64,000 nucleotides of DNA, from positions 1 through 64,000 of the forward strand of contig JAFWMS010000028.1 of NCBI GenBank assembly GCA_017545535.1, given 5' to 3'. Shown here piece after piece: positions 34,063-43,069 of this stretch (positions within the stretch are counted from its first letter, which is position 1; each line of letters begins with the position of its first letter). The stretch is from Clostridia bacterium (GTDB lineage: Bacteria; Bacillota; Clostridia; Christensenellales; CAG-138). Both the position numbers and the translations under genes were made by a program. The notes below the pieces were generated by a model. The model was given only the letters and a program-made list of their open reading frames with translations. It had not been told where the DNA came from and made no database searches.

Positions 34063-35523
34063 TTAATCCTTTTTGATCCGCTTTCTTTTAATAAAGATGC
34101 CGACCAGGCTCTCGATTTCTTTCCTCTTCCACCAAACGATCCCAATCATAGCAACGAAGGACACGCCGATGACCGACCAGCGAAGGACTGTACTGGAATA
34201 GATAATAAGCCCAAGCGGAATCATCAACAGAGATACAACTAAAACTGCTAAAAGGTCTTTGAAAGGAAGGATCTCACTGATCCGCATTCCTTTCATCACA
34301 TGGTAATGCAATAGTATAGCAATTATCTGACTAATAACTGTCGCATAGCATGTTGCTTGATATCCAAACAGCTTTATTCCAATGATGTCCAGCGCAATAT
34401 TGAATACTGCAACCCCACCGGTTATCTTCCCCGCATACCCTGCCTTTTTATTAAATACCTCATAATTTGTGAATTGAAGGACCAGCGCAGTGAAAACGCC
34501 ATTCAGAATATTGGCCGGCACAATCTGCAACGATTCAGCGTATTGCTTTCCGCCCAGTATAGCCACGATCTCCGGTGCAAACAATATCACGCCAAACGTA
34601 CCAAGCAACAGAAGCCAAATAAATGCCATAAAGGGACGTCTCGTCGCCTGATGCTGATTTGCATTCAACTTATCGTAGAACCAAGGGGACCACGCCGTGG
34701 TCAGCGCGGAGACTAACAGCAAAACGATTCTGGTGCAAGTATGCGAAAGGGACAGATACCCCACCTGTTCTCCCAAACACATGTGTTTAACGATAATGTT
34801 GTCTGACGAAAGCAAGATATGACTGCCCAAATAGCTGAATGCCAATGGAAGTCCAAGAAGCAGGGCGTATTTATAGTTCGACAAGCGGATAGTTCTGCTT
34901 TTCTTTAGAAAAAAAACATAAAAAACCGCGCCCACGATGATGCTGGGAGAATATTGTCCGATTATCCTTCCGAACAATCGATCCCCGCTTGATGTCATGG
35001 CAAGAGCCACGGCCAATCCGGAAGATACAAAAGTGATCGACAGCGCAACAGCAGCACTTAATCTGTATCTATACTCCACCCTTTGCTTGGATTGAAACAT
35101 CATAAAGGCCGGTTCCGCAAATAAATAAAGGAATAAGATCATCATATACTTCCTGTCAAGCAAAAGCACACGATGAAATATATCCGGAAAGAGCAAATAT
35201 AAAACAAAGAGGAAAGCAGTAATCAGAGTGCTCAGCGACAGGCATGAGCTGATATATGAATTAAAGTCAGACTCATTTTGATAATCGAATCTCGCTCGAT
35301 TGATCGTTGCATATAGCTGCAGTCCACACGCCCCCAAAAGAAGTGCTTGCCACGATGTATACACCGAGAAATCACCGATTTGCTCCTTGGATAGGACCCT
35401 CGTGAAAATCGGAGTCGTAATGAATGCCATGGCTCGCGGCAAAAACGTGGACAGTGTGTACCAAAAGCTGGATTTTATCAACACATTCGTGTTAATCTTC
35501 TTTTTTTCAACAGTATTATCCAT
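34063..35523 (-). CDS. Polysaccharide flippase (Wzx/MOP family)
   Basis: The 486-residue protein has about 14 membrane helices in the MOP-superfamily pattern, opening SSFWYTLSTFLPRAMAFITT with an arginine-led first loop (RAMAFITTPIFTRVLS), typical of Wzx-type flippases. These move undecaprenyl-linked oligosaccharide units from the cytosolic to the outer face of the membrane. It follows the polymerase gene by about 77 bases in the operon. The base composition is clearly more AT-rich than the chromosome outside the locus. Confidence 0.85.
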   Translation of the reverse strand: MDNTVEKKKINTNVLIKSSFWYTLSTFLPRAMAFITTPIFTRVLSKEQIGDFSVYTSWQALLLGACGLQLYATINRARFDYQNESDFNSYISSCLSLSTLITAFLFVLYLLFPDIFHRVLLLDRKYMMILFLYLFAEPAFMMFQSKQRVEYRYRLSAAVALSITFVSSGLAVALAMTSSGDRLFGRIIGQYSPSIIVGAVFYVFFLKKSRTIRLSNYKYALLLGLPLAFSYLGSHILLSSDNIIVKHMCLGEQVGYLSLSHTCTRIVLLLVSALTTAWSPWFYDKLNANQHQATRRPFMAFIWLLLLGTFGVILFAPEIVAILGGKQYAESLQIVPANILNGVFTALVLQFTNYEVFNKKAGYAGKITGGVAVFNIALDIIGIKLFGYQATCYATVISQIIAILLHYHVMKGMRISEILPFKDLLAVLVVSLLMIPLGLIIYSSTVLRWSVIGVSFVAMIGIVWWKRKEIESLVGIFIKRKRIKKD

Positions 35524-35600
35524 TTTCTATTATAAAACGCAGTACAATACGGGCAACATTATCAACGGGTTGCAATAATACTTTTTCTCTCAGCCAGCGC

Positions 35601-36893
35601 TTATTGTTCCCAGGCAAGTCCCAATTCTGTTTCTATTGTTCTTTTCTTTTTGCTTTTCATTTTTTTAGTCTTTATTATGATCACAAGCAGTGTCCAGAAA
35701 GCAGCATTGTACCAAAATGAATTTGACAATATCAATTTCATGGAGGTCGTCAAAAAAGTGATCCAAACGACTTGTTTTTCCAAACTATAACAATGCCTAT
35801 AAACAAAAAAAACGCCAAATATGAGCAGCAGGATCAGTATGCTCCCGCCAATATAACCAAAGGAAACGAGCAATTCCAAAAAGATGTCGTGAGAATAGCC
35901 CCACTGAAAGAAATTACCAATGTAATAACGGTCCCCATATACTCCCCGGCCCAACGGGCCTCCCGTTTTAATCAAATCCCATGCCATACGATATATGACA
36001 TCACGACCACTTCCATCCGAAAACGTTCCCGACACTAATGAATTCAGTGTCCTTGACGAAATGCCATGCCTTAACATCCATGTTGCCAAGCCCCTCATAA
36101 TTGCGTCATATTGCAGCACGGCAACAATTGTAATTGCTAAAAACAGCAGAAGCAAAACACAAAAAATAACTCGCTTTTTCCCCGTCATGTATTTCCATCG
36201 AAATGGAAGTGCAAAAAAGAACAAAGCAGCCACCCAAATGATTGCGCCTCTTGATCCCCCTAAAAGAATGGATGCCGCTCCCACGATAAAAGGGAAAGCA
36301 TACATTTTTCTTCGCCGAATAACTATTTCTGCGCCAAAAAACGAAACTGGGAACAGCATATCATAGCCAAATTCCATATCATATTCACTTTTTAATACCG
36401 ATCCGTTTGGCTGAGCTATCACCCAGTAACCTCGAACCTTTGCCATAATAAATTGAAGAAACAAAAAAAGGAACAACCCCCAGCAGGAAATTTTTAGATA
36501 ATAATAAAGTTGTTTCTCATCCTTAACAATCCATACAACCAAAAACGCCCATATCCCTCGGCTCGGATAAAGAAAACCGGGAACGATACCGTAAGACGAA
36601 TGCGTGAACCAAGTAATGTATTCGGGATGGAATATATAAGTTATCAAAAAGCAAAGAGCTATGATAAAATATACAATCAAAGGGACGAATGCCTTTTTGG
36701 GGTTGCTTACAATACAAAGCAACAGCAACACGAAGAAAAGCAAAGCAAACAAAGGTCTCATAATTCCTGCTCCGAACAGTCTCGCCAGCACGGATGAAAC
36801 CACTCTGCTGCAGAAATACATAAGAAACAGTATGCCTGTGATAAAGTCTTTTCGTACAGTTATGCTTTTTTTGATTGAAATGCCACCGTTCAC
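35601..36893 (-). CDS. Oligosaccharide polymerase/ligase (Wzy/O-antigen ligase-like)
   Basis: The 430-residue protein has about 11 membrane helices and a longer outer loop at about 270-330 (SRTLNSLVSGTFSDGSGR, then DRYYIGNFFQWGYSHDIFLE). The conserved-looking GR...R and H-D-x-x-LE pattern is that of the Wzy_C/O-antigen ligase family. Next to a Wzx flippase, it is best read as the polymerase that joins repeat units on the outer membrane face. It is AT-rich like its neighbour. Assignment to Wzy rather than a ligase rests on context. Confidence 0.78.
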   Translation of the reverse strand: MNGGISIKKSITVRKDFITGILFLMYFCSRVVSSVLARLFGAGIMRPLFALLFFVLLLLCIVSNPKKAFVPLIVYFIIALCFLITYIFHPEYITWFTHSSYGIVPGFLYPSRGIWAFLVVWIVKDEKQLYYYLKISCWGLFLFLFLQFIMAKVRGYWVIAQPNGSVLKSEYDMEFGYDMLFPVSFFGAEIVIRRRKMYAFPFIVGAASILLGGSRGAIIWVAALFFFALPFRWKYMTGKKRVIFCVLLLLFLAITIVAVLQYDAIMRGLATWMLRHGISSRTLNSLVSGTFSDGSGRDVIYRMAWDLIKTGGPLGRGVYGDRYYIGNFFQWGYSHDIFLELLVSFGYIGGSILILLLIFGVFFVYRHCYSLEKQVVWITFLTTSMKLILSNSFWYNAAFWTLLVIIIKTKKMKSKKKRTIETELGLAWEQ

Positions 36894-37009
36894 TTTGCGA
36901 CAATCCCCTTCAAAACAATCCTATATCAGGCAAACAAAAATGCTGTCAAAAAGCAGTCTGACCTGCTCGGAAATACACCGTTACTCAAAAGCGCTTGCTT
37001 CCTGGTATG

Positions 37010-37249
37010 TTACAGCTCTATTCCCATTCTCCCAAGGATGGCCTTTCCGTTCTCATAGGAGCCAAAGTGCAGAATATCTTCCGAGTCGAACATGATATCG
37101 AAAGCGTCTTCCAGCTCGGAAATGAGGGACAGATGGGCAACAGAATCCCATTGAGGCACACTTTGAAAAGTAAATGTGTCATCCAGCTGCTCTTTCTTTG
37201 CGTTCAGCACGCGCATAAATATCTCGTTATATTTTTCTAAATTGCTCAT
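37010..37249 (-). CDS. Acyl carrier protein 1
   Basis: A 79-residue acidic helical protein with the phosphopantetheine attachment serine in WDSVAHL (Ser36), where carrier proteins usually have DSL. It has the four-helix make-up and size of a free-standing acyl carrier protein. It is one of two carriers lying between the ketoacyl synthase gene and the Wzy gene, so it is probably dedicated to this locus rather than to general fatty-acid synthesis. It is about as unlike the second carrier as two ACP families can be. Confidence 0.85.
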   Translation of the reverse strand: MSNLEKYNEIFMRVLNAKKEQLDDTFTFQSVPQWDSVAHLSLISELEDAFDIMFDSEDILHFGSYENGKAILGRMGIEL

Positions 37250-37339
37250 TCTCTCATCCTTCTTTTTCCCAATAATACAATAAACCGTTCAAAGCCACAG
37301 AATTGCTTCTGCGGCCTTGAACGTTCTTCAAAAAAACAC

Positions 37340-37561
37340 TTATTTGTTCATCAAAGCAACGATATCACCAACGGTTTCAAAGCCCTTGATCATATCTCCG
37401 GTCAGCTTCACGCCGAACTCATCCTCCATGAGAACGATCAAGGACAGCTTCGCCATGGAATCGTACTCATCGATATCATCTAACTCCTTGTCCAAGGTGA
37501 GGTCCCCCTCATCCAGTTCCAGCATGTCCTCCAACAGGGCCAGCTTTTCACGTTCCGTCAT
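37340..37561 (-). CDS. Acyl carrier protein 2
   Basis: A 73-residue acidic carrier protein with the attachment serine in EYDSMAKLSL (Ser35). The ATG at 37561 is preferred over one 18 bases upstream because the perfect AAGGAGG sits within the longer frame. It follows ketoacyl synthase III copy 1 and precedes carrier 1. Having two carriers suggests that starter and extender, or two different acyl products, are kept apart; that is inference. Confidence 0.86.
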   Translation of the reverse strand: MTEREKLALLEDMLELDEGDLTLDKELDDIDEYDSMAKLSLIVLMEDEFGVKLTGDMIKGFETVGDIVALMNK

Positions 37562-37635
37562 TTTGACATCCTCCTTCATAGTTCTTTATCTACATCAGCA
37601 CGTCGTTCGCTGTATGTACCCATGCACTTTTTGCT

Positions 37636-38712
37636 TTATTTGAGTTCCCCATCATCGGTATAATCATCTGAATACCCATCGTCATAGGTATCTTTTCCAA
37701 TGCGGATCGGGAGAATATCCTTTACGTTGATCCTGAACCCGACGACGCCCCAGGAAAGGCCGATTCCAAAGGAGCTAGTCAACAGGTTTACTTCTTTGTC
37801 CTCCTCGCAGGTGCCATACTTATCCACGATAGCCAGCGGCACGGAGCAGCCGCTTGTATTGCCATAGCGATCCAGACACACGGGGACTTTTTCCATAGGC
37901 ATGCCCACGCGTTTGGCGATGGTCTTCAGGATCATCATATTGGCCTGATGGAGTACCAGATCATCATAATCATCGGCAGTCGTGCCGGTCTTCTGCAAAT
38001 ACTCTTCCAAAAGCATGGGAACTTCCCCGATGGTAAAGTTGAAAACAGCAACATCGTCGCCCGGAATGCTCTGAGGCCCTTCGGGATGTCTCCACGCCCC
38101 ATATGGACTCGACAGGGCTGCATGCCTGGTCCCGTCGCTCATAAGAGCGGAAGAGAAGCCGTTGTCCTCGCTCTTTTCAAGAAGGATAGCCGCACAGGCG
38201 TCGCCAAACAAAAGCCCTGTATTGGAAGACATGACCTTCTTTCTGTGCCTCCTGCCGCGGGCAAGCGTGTCTCCGACCGTCACCAAGGCTTTCGTCGCCG
38301 TCGATGTTTTCAAAATACTCGCGGCAAGTGAAACGCCGTAAACAAAGCCGGAGCAACCGAGATTGATATCAAACACCAGGCAATCCATGGAGAGGCCCAA
38401 TCTTTTCTGAATGACCAGCGCCGTAGCGGGCGTTCGATAATCGGGCGTCTGCGTCAGGTTGATCAACACGCCGATCTCTTCCGGCTTGTAATACCCAGCG
38501 TCCATGATCTGTTTTGCTGCGGAAAAGGAAAAATCTCCCGCAGTTTGTGAGAATCCGCTTTTCCTTTTCTCCAGGATCCCCGTGTTCTTCATGAAGCTTT
38601 TGACGTACTTGGGGTCGGGGTTGTCCAACTCACTCATAACATTAATCACCATCTCAGGGACTGAGGCAGCGATCGATGCGATCCTGATTCCTTCGTAATT
38701 GCTAAAAACCAT
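37636..38712 (-). CDS. 3-oxoacyl-ACP synthase III (KAS III), copy 1
   Basis: KAS III enzymes start acyl chains by condensing an acyl-CoA or acyl-ACP with malonyl-ACP. The 358-residue protein has the full triad: Cys120 in NLGCSGFVYG, His255 in LHQANMM, and Asn285 in DRYGNTSGCS. The C-terminus ends in an unusual acidic tail rich in Asp and Tyr (about 343-358). It shares Cys spacing and the SMDC...DI-LGCSGF block with copy 2. The four genes here run KAS III copy 2, reductase, reductase, KAS III copy 1. All active residues are present, so a working condensing enzyme is likely. Confidence 0.92.
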   Translation of the reverse strand: MVFSNYEGIRIASIAASVPEMVINVMSELDNPDPKYVKSFMKNTGILEKRKSGFSQTAGDFSFSAAKQIMDAGYYKPEEIGVLINLTQTPDYRTPATALVIQKRLGLSMDCLVFDINLGCSGFVYGVSLAASILKTSTATKALVTVGDTLARGRRHRKKVMSSNTGLLFGDACAAILLEKSEDNGFSSALMSDGTRHAALSSPYGAWRHPEGPQSIPGDDVAVFNFTIGEVPMLLEEYLQKTGTTADDYDDLVLHQANMMILKTIAKRVGMPMEKVPVCLDRYGNTSGCSVPLAIVDKYGTCEEDKEVNLLTSSFGIGLSWGVVGFRINVKDILPIRIGKDTYDDGYSDDYTDDGELK

Positions 38713-38740
38713 GTAATTTACTCTCCCTTCCTATGATTGA

Positions 38741-39511
38741 TCAGCAGCAGGCGAATCCGCCGTCAACGGGAAGATGGACGCCGGTGATCGTGCGGGAAGC
38801 GGGCGATAAGAGGAAAATGATAGCATTCGCGACGTCCAGCGGCGCATTCATGCCCAGGAACTGACGGGGATTGGCCTGCATCTTCATCTCCGTATCTTTC
38901 ATCGTCGCTTTCAGCTCCATATACTCAGTATACATCGCCGTCGCGGTAGCGGCCGGTTGAACGGTGTTCAGCCGAATTCCCTTCTCTCCAAGCTCCTTGG
39001 CCAGGCACCGCATCGCGCCATCCATAGCCGCTTTTGAAGCGCCGTATGCAGCTTGAGCTGTTGCTCCATGGGTCGCTGCAATAGAAGAGATGCCCACGAT
39101 GCTCATGCCTTCATTGAAACGGCCCTTTTTGCTGAGGATACGAACGATCTCAAAATAGGAATAGAAATTGACCAGCATGATTTTATGCAGACGATCGTAT
39201 TTATAATTGATCAGAGGCAGGTTCTTCACAATGCCCGCGCACTGCACGAAGCCGTCAAAAGCGCCGGTCTCCTTAACGATGTTCACCACCAACGGTTCCA
39301 GCTCTTCGATTTTAGAGAGGTCCGTCACATGGATCGAATGCCCTTCACCGGCAAGCATGGAAAGGGTCTCTTTCAACCCCTCCTCTTGCAGATCCATGAT
39401 CGAAACGCGAGCCCCCAATTGGCTCAGAGTGATAGCCGTCTGACGGCCGATACCGGAAGCGCCGCCGGTTATCAGGATATGTTTTCCTTCCATCTGAATG
39501 TAATCGAGCAT
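38741..39511 (-). CDS. Short-chain dehydrogenase/reductase, second of a pair
   Basis: The protein is 256 residues from the ATG at 39511, chosen because AAGGAGGAG precedes it. It has the cofactor motif ITGGASGIGRQ (about 14-24), QCAG, GISSIAATHG with the catalytic Ser, and YGASKAAMDGAMR with Tyr and Lys. It resembles the neighbouring reductase (39537-40298) in its shared EELEPLV segment and in the active-site helix. FabG-type reduction of a 3-oxoacyl carrier intermediate is likely given the flanking ketoacyl synthases. Confidence 0.87.
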   Translation of the reverse strand: MLDYIQMEGKHILITGGASGIGRQTAITLSQLGARVSIMDLQEEGLKETLSMLAGEGHSIHVTDLSKIEELEPLVVNIVKETGAFDGFVQCAGIVKNLPLINYKYDRLHKIMLVNFYSYFEIVRILSKKGRFNEGMSIVGISSIAATHGATAQAAYGASKAAMDGAMRCLAKELGEKGIRLNTVQPAATATAMYTEYMELKATMKDTEMKMQANPRQFLGMNAPLDVANAIIFLLSPASRTITGVHLPVDGGFACC

Positions 39512-39536
39512 TGTTCTCCTCCTTATGTACTCTTCT

Positions 39537-40298
39537 TTATCCCTGTAATATTCCGCCATCCATCAGGATGGATGTGCCCGTAATCGTCTTGGTCGCATCG
39601 CTCAGCAGGAAAGCAATGACGTTAGCTACCTCAACGGGTTCACTGACCCCCAAATACTGCCGCTCCTGGATCTCCTGTATATCCCTGCTGTCCGGATAAT
39701 CCCGTAAGAAGGAAGCATACATGTTTGTATTTACCCAACTGGGCATGATGGAATTGATGCGGATTTTCTTCTGCTTCAAGTCGCAAACCATGCAACGGAT
39801 CGCGGCATCGATCGCCGCTTTGGAAGCGCTGTACGCTACCTTGGTAGGCTTGCCGTGGATGCTGCCCGTGGAAGACATTGCTACAATGCTGCCGCCATTA
39901 GCAAACCGCTTTTTCAGCGTGATGCAGCGCACGATCTCCACAAAGGAAAAAAAGTTTATCTGCATCGTAGGTAGGATATCCTCATACTTGGTCATTTTAA
40001 ATGGCCGCATAGGTGCGATCCCAGCACAATGGACGAAACCGTCTAATGTGCCCACGTCATCGTAGACCTGCGCTATAAGTGGCTCTAATTCCTCTATTTT
40101 CTTCAGGTTGCTGACATAACATCTGTGGCCAGTCCCCTCAAGAGACTTCATTGTTTCCTCCAGCCTGTCCGGAAACACATCCATCATGATTATTCGTGCG
40201 CCCAATCGAGAAAGCTGCTGAGACGTAACCCGTCCAATGCCTCCGCCAGCACCTGAAATTAATACGGTTTTCCCACTCAAATCCATAGGATTGATCAT
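39537..40298 (-). CDS. Short-chain dehydrogenase/reductase, first of a pair
   Basis: The 253-residue protein has ISGAGGGIGRVT (about 14-25), HCAG, MSSTGSIHG with the catalytic Ser, and YSASKAAIDAAIRC with the Tyr-Lys pair. It begins about 14 bases after KAS III copy 2 and is followed by its paralogue. The two reductases share the sequence EELEPL and the same C-terminal pattern (LGxxxPxxVANxIxFLLS), pointing to a duplication. Each may serve one of the two ketoacyl synthases. Confidence 0.87.
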   Translation of the reverse strand: MINPMDLSGKTVLISGAGGGIGRVTSQQLSRLGARIIMMDVFPDRLEETMKSLEGTGHRCYVSNLKKIEELEPLIAQVYDDVGTLDGFVHCAGIAPMRPFKMTKYEDILPTMQINFFSFVEIVRCITLKKRFANGGSIVAMSSTGSIHGKPTKVAYSASKAAIDAAIRCMVCDLKQKKIRINSIMPSWVNTNMYASFLRDYPDSRDIQEIQERQYLGVSEPVEVANVIAFLLSDATKTITGTSILMDGGILQG

Positions 40299-40312
40299 TG
40301 TTTACTTCCCTT

Positions 40313-41404
40313 TCACATCAGCATCTCTGGAGTAATCTTTCCTTCCACATACCAATCCTTCGTTCTAATAATCGGAAAGACTTGGTCCATATTGATTTCG
40401 GCACTGGTCACGCCCCAGGACAATCCAATCCCGAAACCAGCCATGAAAACCCGCTTTACGCCCATGCCATGGCCTCCATAGTTTGCGCACAGAGTCAAGG
40501 GAATGGAGATGCCGCCTGTATTCCCATATCGATCCAGAGAGATCGGTACCTTCTCTTTGGGCAGCTTCAGCTTTCTGGACAGCTGTTTGATGATGAATTG
40601 ATTTGCCTGGTGGAACAAAAACAATTCATAATCGTCTGGCGTGGTTTGAGTATAGCCTAAATACTCCTGTACAGCTTGGGGAACATCCGAGATAGAGAAA
40701 GAGAATACCGACGTTCCTTCCATGTAAATATCGTACAAAGACCGCTCAATCCCATCGCTGCAAATAAAGCGATCCGCTGGAGGGTTCATATCCCGAAAAC
40801 CACCCGCAGGAAGGATGATGGTCCTAAACCTGCTTCCGTCGCTGCGCAACAGCGTAATGGACTTTGCCTTGGGCTGTCGCTCCAGCAAAATAGCCACCCC
40901 AGCATCACCATACATCATAACGATGGACTTGTCCAGCGGATGGACCAATTTGGAAGCCGTCTCCCCCATGAGCAGGAGGCAATACTTCATGTCCGATTGC
41001 GCCATCATGCTCATAGCCGTTTGAAGGCCGTAGATAAATCCAGAGCAGCCCAAACCGATATCCATGGCCGCGCAGTCCATGGAGAGTTTTAACCGGTGCT
41101 GCAGCACGCAGGCCGTGGCCGGCCGCCGGTAGTCCGGGGACTGGGTCACGAACAGCAGCGCCCCGATCTCGGACCGATCCACGGGCATATGGACAAAGAG
41201 ATTCTCCGCCGCCGCATAGGCAAGATCGCCGGCCGTCTGATCGGGCAATGCCTTAAACATGGCCTTGATCCCCGTTCCTGCGGTAAATTTTGCTGGGATC
41301 TCTTCGCCAAAAACAGGAACGAAGCTGTCGACCGTCACTTCATTGTCAGGCACGGCGCAGGCCATGCCCGCGATGCCGATCCCGCTGCTTTGGAAAAACG
41401 CCAA
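40313..41404 (-). CDS. 3-oxoacyl-ACP synthase III (KAS III), copy 2
   Basis: The 363-residue protein has the catalytic triad Cys120 (GLGCSGFIYG), His265 (FHQANQF) and Asn295 (DRYGNTGGIS), in the same positions relative to the start as copy 1. The first third, coding from about 41404 to 41060, is strikingly GC-rich, like FabD and the hydrolase upstream, while the rest matches the AT-richer downstream genes. This may mark an old recombination joint inside the gene, though the protein reads through intact. Confidence 0.92.
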   Translation of the reverse strand: MAFFQSSGIGIAGMACAVPDNEVTVDSFVPVFGEEIPAKFTAGTGIKAMFKALPDQTAGDLAYAAAENLFVHMPVDRSEIGALLFVTQSPDYRRPATACVLQHRLKLSMDCAAMDIGLGCSGFIYGLQTAMSMMAQSDMKYCLLLMGETASKLVHPLDKSIVMMYGDAGVAILLERQPKAKSITLLRSDGSRFRTIILPAGGFRDMNPPADRFICSDGIERSLYDIYMEGTSVFSFSISDVPQAVQEYLGYTQTTPDDYELFLFHQANQFIIKQLSRKLKLPKEKVPISLDRYGNTGGISIPLTLCANYGGHGMGVKRVFMAGFGIGLSWGVTSAEINMDQVFPIIRTKDWYVEGKITPEMLM

Positions 41405-41413
41405 AAGGATCCC

Positions 41414-42040
41414 TCACTTTCGTTTATAAATAAAGCTGTCGAAGTGGCCGGGATAGACGATGAGCCCTTCCGGCAGCTTTGCCAGGCGTGGAGCGCCGAT
41501 GGTGTTCCATCTTGTCTTACTTCCACCGGGAAGGCGAAGCGCGATCTGCACACCCTCGATCAGCGTGTCTCCCGAGAAAAAGTACCGATCATCCAAAATG
41601 ATCCCGATGCTGCCCAGAGAGTGGCCGGGCAATGCAAACAGTTTAAACGCATGGCCCCGCCATGTCAATACCGTTTCATCTTCGAAGGTCTCATCCGCGT
41701 GACAGGAAAACTGCGAATCGGCATCCGGAAGCTTGTCCAGCTTGACCCAAGTCTGCAGTTCACAGAACGCCGTAAAGGTACTTGCCAGGTTTCGCCGAGG
41801 GCTTTGAATATTCTCTCCACACGCCTGACTGCACAGGACCATGGCTCCGGTGGCTTCCTTCCACGCCAACACGCCAGAGATGTGATCGTAGTGCTCATGG
41901 GTCAAAAGGATATAATCGATCACCAGTCCCTCCGCCGGCGCTGTGTCCCGACAGGGGTCGATGATGATCCCATGATCCCCCTCTACGATCAGATACATAT
42001 TGGAGGACAGCAGATCCGATTCAAACCGCCTGATCTCCAT
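41414..42040 (-). CDS. Metallo-beta-lactamase-fold hydrolase
   Basis: The 208-residue protein has the metal-binding motif HEHYDH (48-53), a later GHS and FSGDTLIEG, and ends with PGH, the glyoxalase-II-like layout. Its ATG overlaps the FabD stop (TGATG), so translation is coupled. Enzymes of this fold release acyl or polyketide chains from carrier proteins as thioesterases in some pathways. That role fits the location between FabD and a ketoacyl synthase but is inference; glyoxalase-like activity is the alternative. Confidence 0.8.
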   Translation of the reverse strand: MEIRRFESDLLSSNMYLIVEGDHGIIIDPCRDTAPAEGLVIDYILLTHEHYDHISGVLAWKEATGAMVLCSQACGENIQSPRRNLASTFTAFCELQTWVKLDKLPDADSQFSCHADETFEDETVLTWRGHAFKLFALPGHSLGSIGIILDDRYFFSGDTLIEGVQIALRLPGGSKTRWNTIGAPRLAKLPEGLIVYPGHFDSFIYKRK

Positions 42041-42966
42041 CAAGCTTTCAGCTCCTCCAAGGTGTTGTTCAGCGTCTTAAGGTTCTCCACGCGGAGGATC
42101 TTCACGCCCTGCAACGTTTTTTTCACCAAGCCGGAGAGGGTCTTGCCGGGGCCGCATTCGATGAAGGTATCGATCCCGGCCGCCTGCATGTTCTCCAGCG
42201 TCTGCACCCAGCGAACGGGGTTCATGGCCTGCTTCACCAGCAGATCGGCCACCGGCGCAGCCGTAGTGATGGGCTTGCCGTCCACATTCATATACACGGG
42301 AACGGACGGATCGGCAAAGGGGATGGACTTGAATTCCTCTCCAAGGCGCATGGCCGCTGGCTCCATCAGCGCGCAATGGAAGGGGGCGCTGACAGCCAGC
42401 TTGATGCTCCGAAAGCCCTCCGCCTCCGCCAGTTCGCAGGCTTCGTCCACGCCGGCGGCAGTGCCGGAAACCACGGTCTGCACGGGGCTGTTATAGTTGG
42501 CAGCGACCACGTATCCCTTCGTCACCTTGGCGCAGAGCTGCTCCACCTGCTCCGCTGTGGCACCCACGAAAGCCGCCATGGCGCCCTCACCGGGAGCCAC
42601 CGCCTCCTGCATGGCGTCGGCCCGGATCTGCACCACCCGGAACGCTTCCTCTACGGGAATGGCCCCGGCAAACGCCAACGCCGCGTACTCGCCCAGGGAG
42701 AACCCTGCCACGGCGTCCGGTTCGATACCCTTGGCCCGCAATGCCATGCCGGCAGCCAAATCGCCGGCCAGCATGCAGGGCTGGGTGTTGTGGGTCAGGT
42801 TCAGATCCTCCTGGGTTCCCTCGAAGCATACCTGCGATATGGAACGCCCCAAAGCCTTATCGGCCTGCTCAAACACCTTCCGTGCAGCCTCGTCGGTATC
42901 GCACAGATCTTTCATCATGCCCGGGTACTGAGCCCCCTGGCCGGAAAACAAAAAAGCGATCTTCAT
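42040..42966 (-). CDS. fabD: Malonyl-CoA:ACP transacylase
   Basis: FabD loads malonyl units on acyl carrier protein. The 308-residue protein has FSGQGAQYPGM at the N-terminus, the nucleophile Ser90 in GFSLGEYAAL, Arg in the QIRADAMQ segment, and His197 in SAPFHCALM; all match the family and normal length. It is GC-rich like the chromosomal backbone, unlike the sugar genes upstream. It is the first gene of the acyl module inside the polysaccharide operon and would feed both ketoacyl synthases. Confidence 0.94.
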   Translation of the reverse strand: MKIAFLFSGQGAQYPGMMKDLCDTDEAARKVFEQADKALGRSISQVCFEGTQEDLNLTHNTQPCMLAGDLAAGMALRAKGIEPDAVAGFSLGEYAALAFAGAIPVEEAFRVVQIRADAMQEAVAPGEGAMAAFVGATAEQVEQLCAKVTKGYVVAANYNSPVQTVVSGTAAGVDEACELAEAEGFRSIKLAVSAPFHCALMEPAAMRLGEEFKSIPFADPSVPVYMNVDGKPITTAAPVADLLVKQAMNPVRWVQTLENMQAAGIDTFIECGPGKTLSGLVKKTLQGVKILRVENLKTLNNTLEELKA

Positions 42967-43069
42967 AATCTAATGATTCTCCATTCACAATTATTCGTTA
43001 ACAGCAAACGATCATTGCAATCCTACATGTAATCTCCATTTATTGAGTGCTTTTTTGAGTAAAAAAGCG

